Positions 7,379 to 13,513 of a stretch of 16,389 nucleotides of DNA are shown here, piece after piece. The notes under the pieces were generated by a model. It made no database searches, was not told the DNA's origin, and saw only the letters and a list, made by a program, of their open reading frames with translations. Every line of letters begins with the position of its first letter. The first letter of the stretch is position 1. The stretch is from contig SXOM01000557.1 in assembly GCA_005776735.1 (NCBI GenBank), forward strand, positions 1-16,389, in the 5' to 3' direction. Origin of the DNA: Pseudomonadota bacterium. GTDB taxonomy: Bacteria; Myxococcota_A; UBA796; SXON01. The position numbers and the translations under genes are program-made.

Positions 7379-8488
7379 TCACTCCGCCGTCAACGCGGAC
7401 CAGGAGAACGAACCGCAGCCGGTGGTCGCCGGGTCCGTCGCGTCGGCGGCGGGCGTGGCGATGGCCTCCGCCTCGGTGGTCGCGGCGTACGCCGTCTGGC
7501 AGTACCAGAGGCCACCGTCGCCGTCCCACGTCCAGTCGAACCGGCTCCACAAGCCGGGGCTCCACTCGTTGGTCGCCGCGTTCTGGGCGACCAGCCACCC
7601 GGCCCCGTCGTCGGCGGTGGTGATGTCGAAGCGCGAGGTGCCCGACGTCCAGGCGAAGGCGTTGACGTCGTGGTCACCGCCCCACCCGTCGAGCCAGGCG
7701 CCGTTGATCGAGAGCATCGGCCGCAGCTCGGTCCACGAGAAGCCCCCGCAGCCCCCGCCGAGGTCCGCCGCATCGGCGGCCGGCGTGGCGAGCGCTTCGG
7801 CCTCGGTGGCCGCCGCATACGCCGTCTGGCAGTAGTAGAGCGACGCGTCGGCGTCCCACGCCCAGTCGAACCGGCTCCAGGCGCTCGGGTTCCACTCGTT
7901 CGCCGCGCCGTTCTGCGCGACCGCCCAGCGCCCCGCTTCGTCGACCTCGGAGATCGAATACGACGAGGTCCCCATCTGCCACGAGAACGCGTCGATCACG
8001 TGCTCGCCGCCCCAGGCGTCGTCCCACCCGTCCGTGAGCGAGAACGGCGCGCGCAGCACCGACCACGAGTAGCCGCCGCACCCGCTCCCGGGCGAGGAGA
8101 GGTCGGCCGGTGGCGTTCCCATCGCCTCGCCTTCGGTGGCCGCGGCGTACGCGGTCTGGCAGTAGATCAGCTCGCCCTCGACCCAGCCCCAGTCGAAGCG
8201 GCTCCACAAGTTCGGGTTCCAGGCGTTGTCGGCGCCGTTCTGGGCGATGGCGTAGCCCATGGTGTTGTCGTACTGCGTGATGGCGTAGACCGAGCCGTCG
8301 TTCTGCCAGGAGGTGCTGTCGACGAGGTGCGAACCGCCCCAGTTGTCCACCCAGCTGCCGGCGACCACGATCGGCGCGGGCTCGCCGGTGTCGGTGTCCC
8401 CGCCGGTGTCGGTGTCCTCGCCGGTGTCGCCGGTGTCGGTGGGCGCGGTGGAGCAGGCGACGAGGAGAGGGAGAAGCAGGCGGATCAT
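7379..8488 (-). CDS. Lipoprotein with three tandem copies of a ~108-residue domain, behind a cobalamin-type riboswitch
   Basis: The 369-residue lipoprotein has signal MIRLLLPLLVAC (Cys12), a DTG/DTD linker (about 18-36), then three copies of one domain at about 41-146, 149-256 and 259-367. Each copy reads, in outline: W-x-D-x-WGG-x-H, a W 6-9 residues later, GTS/DGS-Y-I, W/Y-x(V/I)AQN, N-x-(x)-WNP or WSP, LWSRFDW, YCQTAYAA-TE-EA, PAAD, GCGG-F/Y-SW. Every copy keeps one His (H54, H163, H273) and one Cys pair (C110/C137, C220/C247, C330/C358), so a disulfide-stabilised binding domain is likely. I recall similar domains in other Myxococcota as uncharacterised proteins. No function is known to me. 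ATG at 8488 with GGAG 6 bases upstream. Its TGA meets the next lipoprotein gene. Control by the upstream riboswitch suggests a role tied to B12; that is inference. Confidence 0.88.
   Translation of the reverse strand: MIRLLLPLLVACSTAPTDTGDTGEDTDTGGDTDTGEPAPIVVAGSWVDNWGGSHLVDSTSWQNDGSVYAITQYDNTMGYAIAQNGADNAWNPNLWSRFDWGWVEGELIYCQTAYAAATEGEAMGTPPADLSSPGSGCGGYSWSVLRAPFSLTDGWDDAWGGEHVIDAFSWQMGTSSYSISEVDEAGRWAVAQNGAANEWNPSAWSRFDWAWDADASLYYCQTAYAAATEAEALATPAADAADLGGGCGGFSWTELRPMLSINGAWLDGWGGDHDVNAFAWTSGTSRFDITTADDGAGWLVAQNAATNEWSPGLWSRFDWTWDGDGGLWYCQTAYAATTEAEAIATPAADATDPATTGCGSFSWSALTAE
7388..8368 (-). repeat. Threefold internal domain repeat within the lipoprotein gene
   Basis: Three homologous segments of about 325 bases lie at roughly 8368-8051, 8044-7721 and 7714-7388. 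Runs such as the codons for CQTAYAA and WSRFDW are nearly identical in DNA between copies, while other parts have diverged, showing duplication followed by drift. Copies 2 and 3 look closer to each other (shared ATPAAD and TEAEA) than to copy 1 (TPPAD and TEGEA). Confidence 0.9.
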
Positions 8489-8494
8489 GGTGTA

Positions 8495-8522
8495 CTCCGC
8501 CCCGAATCGTTCGACGGGGGAG
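8495..8522 (-). promoter_or_regulatory. Hairpin sequestering the ribosome-binding site
   Basis: Reading the minus strand, CTCC (8522-8519) pairs with the Shine-Dalgarno GGAG (8498-8495), and CCCG (8518-8515) pairs with CGGG (8504-8501). The result is eight base pairs with a two-base bulge (8500-8499) and a ten-base loop (8514-8505). The Shine-Dalgarno sequence is therefore fully paired six bases before the ATG at 8488. Following a cobalamin-type aptamer, this is a plausible translational off-switch. Confidence 0.55.
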
Positions 8523-8543
8523 AACCGAGACCACCTCGAGTCT

Positions 8544-8574
8544 CCACCCATCCCTGAACCGGGGATGTGGGTGG
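8544..8574 (-). promoter_or_regulatory. Strong hairpin between aptamer and start codon
   Basis: On the minus strand CCACC (8574-8570) and CATCCC (8567-8562) pair with GGGATG (8554-8549) and GGTGG (8548-8544), giving eleven pairs with a two-base bulge and a seven-base loop holding TTCA. No T run follows, so it is not a classic terminator. It could be the riboswitch P13 stem (loop TTCA can pair with TGAA in the aptamer loop at 8656-8653) or an anti-sequestering element. The sequence just after it, GGAGACTC (8545-8538), also resembles the conserved L13 segment, so the exact P13 is undecided. Confidence 0.5.
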
Positions 8575-8578
8575 CGAG

Positions 8579-8712
8579 CACGATGTGGGGAGAAGGCCCG
8601 ACTCGCGGCGCTCCGAAGAACGACGCTCACGGTGGCGGCACCGCGCCGGAATTTCACCGGCTTCCACTCCACGGCCCCCCGGGGGCCTCCACACCGCATG
8701 CGGTTTCCCGCA
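8579..8712 (-). promoter_or_regulatory. Cobalamin (B12) riboswitch aptamer
   Basis: The minus strand carries the conserved cobalamin-riboswitch core. GGAA is followed by GCCGGTGAAATTCCGGC (8661-8645, the stem with the conserved GGTG-AA-TCC loop), then GCGGTGCCGCCACCGTGA (8644-8627). These match the family pattern GGGAA-x-GGTG-x-AA-x-TCC-x-GC-x-G-x-CCGC-x-AC-x-GT-x-A. Further support: a closing stem of ten pairs (TGCGGTGTGG 8698-8689 with CCACATCGTG 8588-8579, including G-T wobbles), an inner GC hairpin at 8687-8673, and a GNRA-capped hairpin TGCGG-GAAA-CCGCA (8712-8699) at the 5' side. CGCGAGTCGGG (about 8608-8598) resembles the conserved CCGCGAGCC region. The peripheral P7-P11 part looks very short, so the subclass (adenosyl- or hydroxo/methyl-selective) is unclear. 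It lies between the phosphomutase stop and the triplicated-domain lipoprotein. Confidence 0.82.
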
Positions 8713-8719
8713 CCCCGGG

Positions 8720-8748
8720 CGACTACCTCAGCGCCCGGCGCCACGCAA
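8720..8748 (-). promoter_or_regulatory. Candidate promoter of the riboswitch transcript
   Basis: On the minus strand TTGCGT (8748-8743) is followed by a 17-base spacer and TAGTCG (8725-8720). The predicted transcription start, about seven bases on (near 8713), falls exactly where the first hairpin of the riboswitch begins. The -10 match is weak, so the fit of position is the main support. Confidence 0.35.
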
Positions 8749-8777
8749 GGGCTCGCCCGCGGCGACCCGCGAACCGC

Positions 8778-8791
8778 GTGAGATGTCTCAC
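8778..8791. repeat. Inverted repeat GTGAGA-TG-TCTCAC
   Basis: Perfect six-base arms are separated by two bases, 14 bases after the phosphomutase stop (8805) and about 30 bases upstream of the candidate riboswitch promoter. It could be an operator for the riboswitch transcript or a transcript-end hairpin for the phosphomutase. No T run adjoins it. The symmetric arms with a short spacer look more like a dimeric-protein site. Confidence 0.4.
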
Positions 8792-8804
8792 ATGTATCGG
8801 TGCG

Positions 8805-10922
8805 CTACCCCATCGCCGCGAGCACCGCGGCGGCATCGGCGGCCCCCTCCGCCGCCCACGCACGGACTGCAGGAGCAACCAGACCGCGTGGATCTTTGCC
8901 GAACGGACGCAACTGCTCGTCCAGCCACCCCTGGAGGCCGGCGTCGCGGGCCGCCACCCCGGCCGCGAGCCGGGCCCGGAGCTCGGGCAGGACCCGCTCC
9001 GCCAGCTCGGTCTTCTGCTCGATCGCGACAAGGTCGCTGACCCGGAGCGCCCACCCCGGCAACGACAGGCCGGCCCGCGCCAACCCCAGCGCCGCGAAGT
9101 CGAACGCGAGCGCCTCGGCGCGCGCATCGACCACCTCCGGCGCTTCGCCCGGCGCGCCGATCACCTCGACGTACACCTTGTTCTTGGGTTCGGTGCCGCT
9201 CGGGCGGAGGATCACCCGGTTGCCTTCGCCGCACCGGAAGACGAGCACGTCGCGGCTCGCGAAGTCGGTTCCCGAGCGGATCGGCCCGAGCGGACCGGCC
9301 GGGTCCCGGCGATCCGCGAACTCGGTGACCGCCAACCCCGCGATGTGGGTCGGCGGCTCCGCGCGCAACGACGCCTGGATCGCCTCGATCCGGGCCTTCC
9401 CGGTCGCGCCGCGCATCACCGTGCTGACCAGGCGGTTGACGACGTAGCCCTCCCGCGCCCACAACCCGCGGAGCGCGTCGCCCAGGGTGCGCCCGCGGTC
9501 CTTTTCGACCGACGCCATCTCGGCCAGCGCCAGGGCCGCGCCCGCGGCGTCCTTGTCGCGCAACAACGGCGTGACCAGGACGCCATGGCTCTCCTCGACG
9601 CCGAGGACGAAGTCCTCCGCCCCGCCCACCACGCCCGCGAACCGCCCGTCGGACTCGAGCTGCTTGAGCCCGTCGCCGATGTACTTGAACCCCACCATCA
9701 GCTCGCCCACGACCTGCGCACCGTGCCGTCGGGCGACCCGGGTGACCAGCTCGCTGGTGACCTCGGTCTTCATGACGATCGGGCGGGCGCCGCGGCCATG
9801 CACCAGCCGGTGCTCCGCGACGAGCGCGGCGATCTCGTTGCCGTTGAAGAAGCGCCAGCTCCCGTCCGCTTCGCGGGCCACCAGGCCGATGCGATCGGCA
9901 TCGGGATCGCACGCCATCACCACGTCGGCGCCCACCTCGCGGGCCATCGCGACCGCGCGGTCCATCGACTGCGGCACCTCGGGGTTGGGGGTCCGAAACG
10001 GCACCTCGGGGAACGCGCCGTCGTGGCTCGCCTGGGTGGGCTCGAGCGCGGCGTCGAAGCCCGCCGCCCGCAACACCTCGAGGGCCGACGTGTCGCCCGT
10101 GCCGTGCAACGCCGTGAACACCACCCGCGCCGAGCGGCTCGAGACCAGGGAAGTCCCGACGTTGAGGGCGACATAGGCGTCGTGCGCGCTCCGCGGGTAG
10201 TCGGCCACCATGCCCCGCGCGCGCGCTTCGGCGAACGGCATCGAGCGGATCTCCGCGACCCGGTCGACCTCCACGGCCATCTCCTCGTCGTCGGGGGGCA
10301 CCTCCTGGCCGCCCAGCGCGTTGTAGAACTTGCCCCCGTTGTCGTCGGGGGGGTTGTGCGACGCCGACACGTTGAGCCCGGCGTCAGCACCCAGGTGACG
10401 GATCGCGTAGCTGAGCTCGGGCGTCGAGAGGTAGGTGTCGGACCCCGGCGCCAACAGCCAGGTGCTCACGCCGTTGGCCGCGTAGACACCAGCCGCAATC
10501 TCCGCGAAGTCGCGACTGGAGAGCCCCATCAGCGGGTTGGGCACCCCGGCCGGGAACCCCCCGGTCGCGTCCCGGAACCGCCGCACGTCGTAGGCGATGA
10601 CCACGCGAAGCGGCCGGTCCCCCCGCCGCTTCCGCAAGAACGCGACGTGACCCTGGACGCTCGCCGACAAGCTCCACGGGTTGAACCGGTTGGGCCCGAC
10701 CCCGACCGTGCCCCGACGCCCGCCCGTCCCAAACGGCATCACCTGCCAGAAGCTGTCGACGAGCAGGTTCCACCGCTCGGCGGCGATGAGCGACTCCACC
10801 AGCGGTTTGTACGCGGCGAAGGCGGGCTCGGTGAGCCAGCGGACGATGGCCGCGTCGGCCGCGGCGACCACCTCGGGGCGGACACCGAGGGTCGCGGCGG
10901 TGGTGGCGGGCAGGATGGCCAT
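8805..10922 (-). CDS. Phosphoglucomutase/phosphomannomutase-family enzyme, long form
   Basis: The 705-residue cytoplasmic enzyme of the alpha-D-phosphohexomutase superfamily interconverts hexose 1- and 6-phosphates. The active-site phosphoserine is S188 in SASHNPPDDNGGKFYN. The Mg-binding loop is DPDADR (339-344), the sugar-binding loop GVEESHG (441-447), and the phosphate-binding loop RPSGTEPK (573-580). All four catalytic segments are intact. Most family members have 450-590 residues. The extra length here is an N-terminal helical leader (about 1-55) and about 100 mostly helical residues after the phosphate-binding domain (about 600-705). Glucose versus mannose specificity cannot be read by eye. 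ATG at 10922 has GGAG 6 bases upstream, and TAGGCT (10948-10943) is a fair -10 box; the longer frame upstream is not needed. The upstream maltose-type transporter and this enzyme could serve the same glucan metabolism but are not linked. Confidence 0.92.
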   Translation of the reverse strand: MAILPATTAATLGVRPEVVAAADAAIVRWLTEPAFAAYKPLVESLIAAERWNLLVDSFWQVMPFGTGGRRGTVGVGPNRFNPWSLSASVQGHVAFLRKRRGDRPLRVVIAYDVRRFRDATGGFPAGVPNPLMGLSSRDFAEIAAGVYAANGVSTWLLAPGSDTYLSTPELSYAIRHLGADAGLNVSASHNPPDDNGGKFYNALGGQEVPPDDEEMAVEVDRVAEIRSMPFAEARARGMVADYPRSAHDAYVALNVGTSLVSSRSARVVFTALHGTGDTSALEVLRAAGFDAALEPTQASHDGAFPEVPFRTPNPEVPQSMDRAVAMAREVGADVVMACDPDADRIGLVAREADGSWRFFNGNEIAALVAEHRLVHGRGARPIVMKTEVTSELVTRVARRHGAQVVGELMVGFKYIGDGLKQLESDGRFAGVVGGAEDFVLGVEESHGVLVTPLLRDKDAAGAALALAEMASVEKDRGRTLGDALRGLWAREGYVVNRLVSTVMRGATGKARIEAIQASLRAEPPTHIAGLAVTEFADRRDPAGPLGPIRSGTDFASRDVLVFRCGEGNRVILRPSGTEPKNKVYVEVIGAPGEAPEVVDARAEALAFDFAALGLARAGLSLPGWALRVSDLVAIEQKTELAERVLPELRARLAAGVAARDAGLQGWLDEQLRPFGKDPRGLVAPAVRAWAAEGAADAAAVLAAMG

Positions 10923-11100
10923 GGGTCGCTCCGGAGGCAGGGAGCCTATCCAGGGCGGCGCGCCGCGACCGTCCGTGCCGGCCTCACGGCCGGCGTGGGG
11001 CCGAAGCCGGCGCGCACCGCAGCGCGGCGCGTTCGAGCCATGCCGCGCTTCGGGACGGGCCCGTCGCGCCGCCCAGAAGCACACCCGGTTAGCCCTCCCC
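10923..11100. other. Divergent intergenic region with two inverted repeats
   Basis: This 178-base gap separates the phosphomutase (minus) from a lipoprotein (plus). It holds a perfect 12-base palindrome GCGGCGCGCCGC (10955-10966) and a hairpin GCCGGCC-TCAC-GGCCGGC (10977-10994) with seven-pair arms. A minus-strand -10-like TAGGCT is at 10948-10943. TAGCCC (11090-11095) lies 5 bases before the plus-strand ATG. No additional coding frame looks real. GC-rich palindromes arise often by chance at this composition. Confidence 0.45.
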
Positions 11101-11772
11101 ATGGTCCTGGTCGCCCTGGTCGCGTGCACCGCGGTGTCGTCCCCCGACGTTCCCAACGCCGAGTTGTACGCCGAGGTGCTCGTGAGCACCGACGGCGCGT
11201 CGACCGAGGTGGACGCGAAACTGCAGCAGGGCCAGGGCCTCGGGTGGCAGCCGGTGGCCATCGGCGGCGACGAGGCGCTCCTGGCGGTGATCGGCGACGA
11301 GGCGACGGCCATGGACGAGGTCGACCTCGGGCTCGGCACCGTCGGGTACGTCGCGGTGATCGACGCACCGAGCGGCGGCACGTCCGCCGGCGTGCGCTTC
11401 CAACGCTCCGCGGACGACTCGTTCGACACCGTGCTGACGGTGCCCAGCGACTTCACGATCACCGCCCCCAACGACGGCGACTACCTCTACGGCGACACCA
11501 CGACGGTGGTGACGTGGGACGCGACGGCCGACGACGGCGTGGTGGAGGTGACCGTGGCCGGGTCGTGCATCCCCGGGTTCCAGGTCTCCGGCGTCGCGGA
11601 CGTCGGGTACGTCGAGGTCCCGGGGGGAGCGCTCGCCGCGGAAGGGGCCTCGTGCGCAGCGACGGTGACCGTCGTCCGCTACATCGAGGGCGAGCTCCCG
11701 GCCGAGTGGGGCGCGGGCGGGTGGCTCCAGGCGCAGAGCGGCCGCATGGTGACGGTGGTCATCGTCGGCTGA
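11101..11772 (+). CDS. Small lipoprotein with Ig-like (KNH-type) strand pattern
   Basis: The 223-residue product opens with MVLVALVAC (Cys9 in an LVAC lipobox). After about 80 residues with little recognisable fold, the segment DFTITAPNDGDYLYGDTTTV followed by VTWDA (about 118-143) has the pattern of Ser/Thr-rich Kre9/KNH-like Ig domains (I-x-P-x-x-G-x-x-x-x-G-x-x-x-x-x-TW). The rest alternates beta strands, with two Cys (in GSCIPGF and ASCAATV) able to pair. There is no DTG linker, unlike most lipoproteins nearby. The signal is short and no Shine-Dalgarno sequence is seen, but TAGCCC sits 5 bases upstream of the ATG, so a leaderless start is possible. It diverges from the phosphomutase and ends 7 bases from the convergent large lipoprotein gene. 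Function unknown. Confidence 0.75.
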   Translation: MVLVALVACTAVSSPDVPNAELYAEVLVSTDGASTEVDAKLQQGQGLGWQPVAIGGDEALLAVIGDEATAMDEVDLGLGTVGYVAVIDAPSGGTSAGVRFQRSADDSFDTVLTVPSDFTITAPNDGDYLYGDTTTVVTWDATADDGVVEVTVAGSCIPGFQVSGVADVGYVEVPGGALAAEGASCAATVTVVRYIEGELPAEWGAGGWLQAQSGRMVTVVIVG

Positions 11773-11779
11773 GCGCGGC

Positions 11780-13513
11780 CTACGGGTAGTAGGTGAAGCT
11801 CGACACGGTGTCGGGGCCGAGCGTGCCCGGATCGAAGGTGCCGCGGCTGACCCACTCCTCGAAGGTGCCCTCGAGCATCGTGTAGCTCTGCACGGTGACG
11901 TCCGCGCTCGGGCGGCGGAAGTCGTCGTTGTGGAGGTCGACCACGCCGGCCCAGTCGCCCGCGCCCACGTACAGGTCGTGGGTGCGACCGTTGGGGTCGA
12001 TCATGCGCACGCGCACGTAGGTGGCGTCGGCGTCGACCGCGTAGCTGAGCTCGCGGGTGTTGTAGCTCCACGACACGAGCTCGGGGACGTCCTGGAGGTC
12101 GGGGAAGGTGACCGTGGCCGCGCCGCGATCCTCGGCGACCGCGATGGCGGTGCCCGTGGGGCCGGAGCCGAGGCCCCCCACCTGCGCCATCGTCCACACC
12201 GAAGTGCCCGTGGCGGCGGGGACACTGCCGACGGGCACCCGGTCCACGTCCATCACGCCCGCGCCGAGGCCGAGGCCGGTGAGCACGAACCCGTCGGCGC
12301 TCTCGTCGAAGGTGCAGACGAGCTGCTCCTCGGTGCCCTCGAACCCCATCGGGAGCGACGGGAGCGCGAGGTGGACGCTGCCGGAGAACGCGGTGGCGGG
12401 GGCCAGGGGCGCTTCGGTCGTCGCGCCGTCGACCGCCGTGAGCCCGCCGGCGGTGCCCCACCGCATGTCGTCGAGGTGGCCGATGAGCAGCGCCATCGCG
12501 TCGCCGGTGCCGTTGAGGCCGGCGGCCAGCTCGGCGATGGGCACCGGGCCGCCGAGGCCCCAGGCCGCGACCGACCCGCCGAACGCCGTCGCGTAGTAAT
12601 CTTCGAGGTAGCCCTTCACGAACACGTTGGACGGCACCGCCACGTCGACTCCGTAGTAGACGAGCGTGCGGTCCTCCGCGAGCAGGTCGTCGATGACGAA
12701 GTCGGTGAGCGGCACCTGGATGCTGGCGGCGGCGAGGCCGAAGGTCTCTTCGCCCGCGCTCGCGGCGACCAGGCCGGCGAAGTCGACGCTGCCGTGCAGC
12801 TCGGCCGCGGGGTCGCGCGCGTCGGTGCTGTCGAGCGTGACGGTGAACGCGCGGCTGACGGTGTCCACCACGCTCACCGCGTAGAGGTCGTCGGTCTTGT
12901 AGACGGTGAAGGTCTCGGCGCCGGCCGTGGCCACCGGCACGCTCACGACGCCGGTGGCGTCGGTCTTGTAGGTGACATCGGCGTTGACCACCCGCGCCTT
13001 GTCGATCGGCGCGCCGGCCGCGTCGAGCACCGTGAGGGTGGCGACCTGCTCGGCGGTGACCTCGACCGAGAGCACCGCTTCGAGGCCCTCGGCGGCCACG
13101 TGGACGGAGGTGACGCCGGGGGCGACCGCCGTGACGACGCCCGCGCTGTCCACCGTGGCGACGGTGCTGTCGTCGGTGGTGAAGGCGGCGCCGCTGTACA
13201 CGCCGCGCTCGCGGGAGCCGTCGGTGGCGACCACGCGCACGGCATAGGTCGCGCCGACGTTGACCGAGATCGCGGTCGGCCACGCGTCGAGATCGAGCAG
13301 CGTCGGCACCTCGCCGGTGTCGCCGGTGTCGCCGGTGTCCCCGGTCTCGACGGCCGTGTCCCCCGTCTCGGCGGTGTCTCCGGTCTCCCCGGTCTCGTCG
13401 ACCTCGCCGGTCTCGACGTAGCCACCACCGGTGTCGCCGGTGTCCTTCCCCGTGCCGGTGGTTGCGCAGGCGACGAGCAGGAGGAGCGGGAGGGGGAGGA
13501 GTCGGGGGCTCAT
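11780..13513 (-). CDS. Large lipoprotein: DTG linker, BIG2-like Ig domain, carboxypeptidase-regulatory-like domain, unknown C-terminus
   Basis: The 577-residue lipoprotein has signal MSPRLLPLPLLLLVAC (Cys16). A linker of DTG/ETG/DTA repeats (about 24-68) spans the envelope. Residues about 78-153 form a bacterial Ig-like BIG2 pattern: W/F-TTDDSTVATVDSAGVVTAVAPG, then TSVHV and a final strand. Residues about 157-225 look like a carboxypeptidase-regulatory/transthyretin-like sandwich (LTVLDAAGAPIDKARV...TDATGVVSV). The last 350 residues are acidic and beta-rich with no recognised family. They include a Tyr-rich segment (VKGYLEDYYATAF) and, near the end, TYVRVRMIDPNGRTHDLYVG. It is the last gene of a four-gene lipoprotein operon; its ATG overlaps the previous TGA (ATGA, 13513-13510), with GAGG 5 bases upstream. 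BIG2 proteins are usually surface adhesins or stalk proteins, which is the best guess. Confidence 0.83.
   Translation of the reverse strand: MSPRLLPLPLLLLVACATTGTGKDTGDTGGGYVETGEVDETGETGDTAETGDTAVETGDTGDTGDTGEVPTLLDLDAWPTAISVNVGATYAVRVVATDGSRERGVYSGAAFTTDDSTVATVDSAGVVTAVAPGVTSVHVAAEGLEAVLSVEVTAEQVATLTVLDAAGAPIDKARVVNADVTYKTDATGVVSVPVATAGAETFTVYKTDDLYAVSVVDTVSRAFTVTLDSTDARDPAAELHGSVDFAGLVAASAGEETFGLAAASIQVPLTDFVIDDLLAEDRTLVYYGVDVAVPSNVFVKGYLEDYYATAFGGSVAAWGLGGPVPIAELAAGLNGTGDAMALLIGHLDDMRWGTAGGLTAVDGATTEAPLAPATAFSGSVHLALPSLPMGFEGTEEQLVCTFDESADGFVLTGLGLGAGVMDVDRVPVGSVPAATGTSVWTMAQVGGLGSGPTGTAIAVAEDRGAATVTFPDLQDVPELVSWSYNTRELSYAVDADATYVRVRMIDPNGRTHDLYVGAGDWAGVVDLHNDDFRRPSADVTVQSYTMLEGTFEEWVSRGTFDPGTLGPDTVSSFTYYP
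13310..13444 (-). repeat. Degenerate 9-base repeat coding Asp/Glu-Thr-Gly/Ala linker
   Basis: About 45 codons encode mixed DTG, ETG and DTA triplets after the lipidated Cys. Units TCGCCGGTG and TCCCCGGTG recur but are interspersed with variants (GTCTCGACG, GTCTCGGCG), so this array is older or less homogenised than the one at 7213-7275. Confidence 0.8.

Noticed and set aside
6636..7835. Plus-strand frame with collagen-like Gly-Val-Pro repeats
   Set aside because: The repeats are the complement of the Gly-Asp-Thr linker codons on the minus strand; flanking residues show no fold.
8544..8574. Intrinsic terminator within the riboswitch leader
   Set aside because: The stem is strong but no T run follows on the minus strand; a role as part of the aptamer or as a structural hairpin fits better.
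8489..8804. Small protein gene in the 316-base gap after the phosphomutase
   Set aside because: Short frames exist on both strands, but RNA pairing and riboswitch motifs explain the region and no frame has a ribosome-binding site with convincing residues.
10977..10994. Transcription terminator or riboswitch upstream of the lipoprotein at 11101
   Set aside because: A seven-pair hairpin alone is expected by chance at this GC level; no conserved aptamer motif or T run accompanies it.
8313..11789. 1158-residue plus-strand open frame
   Set aside because: It covers the phosphomutase on the opposite strand and the riboswitch; composition is Arg/Pro/His-rich and no motif is present, whereas the minus strand has intact catalytic motifs.
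11679..13283. Minus-strand 534-residue frame overlapping the large lipoprotein
   Set aside because: It is a shifted frame of the BIG2 lipoprotein gene with Arg-rich low-complexity output and no domain.
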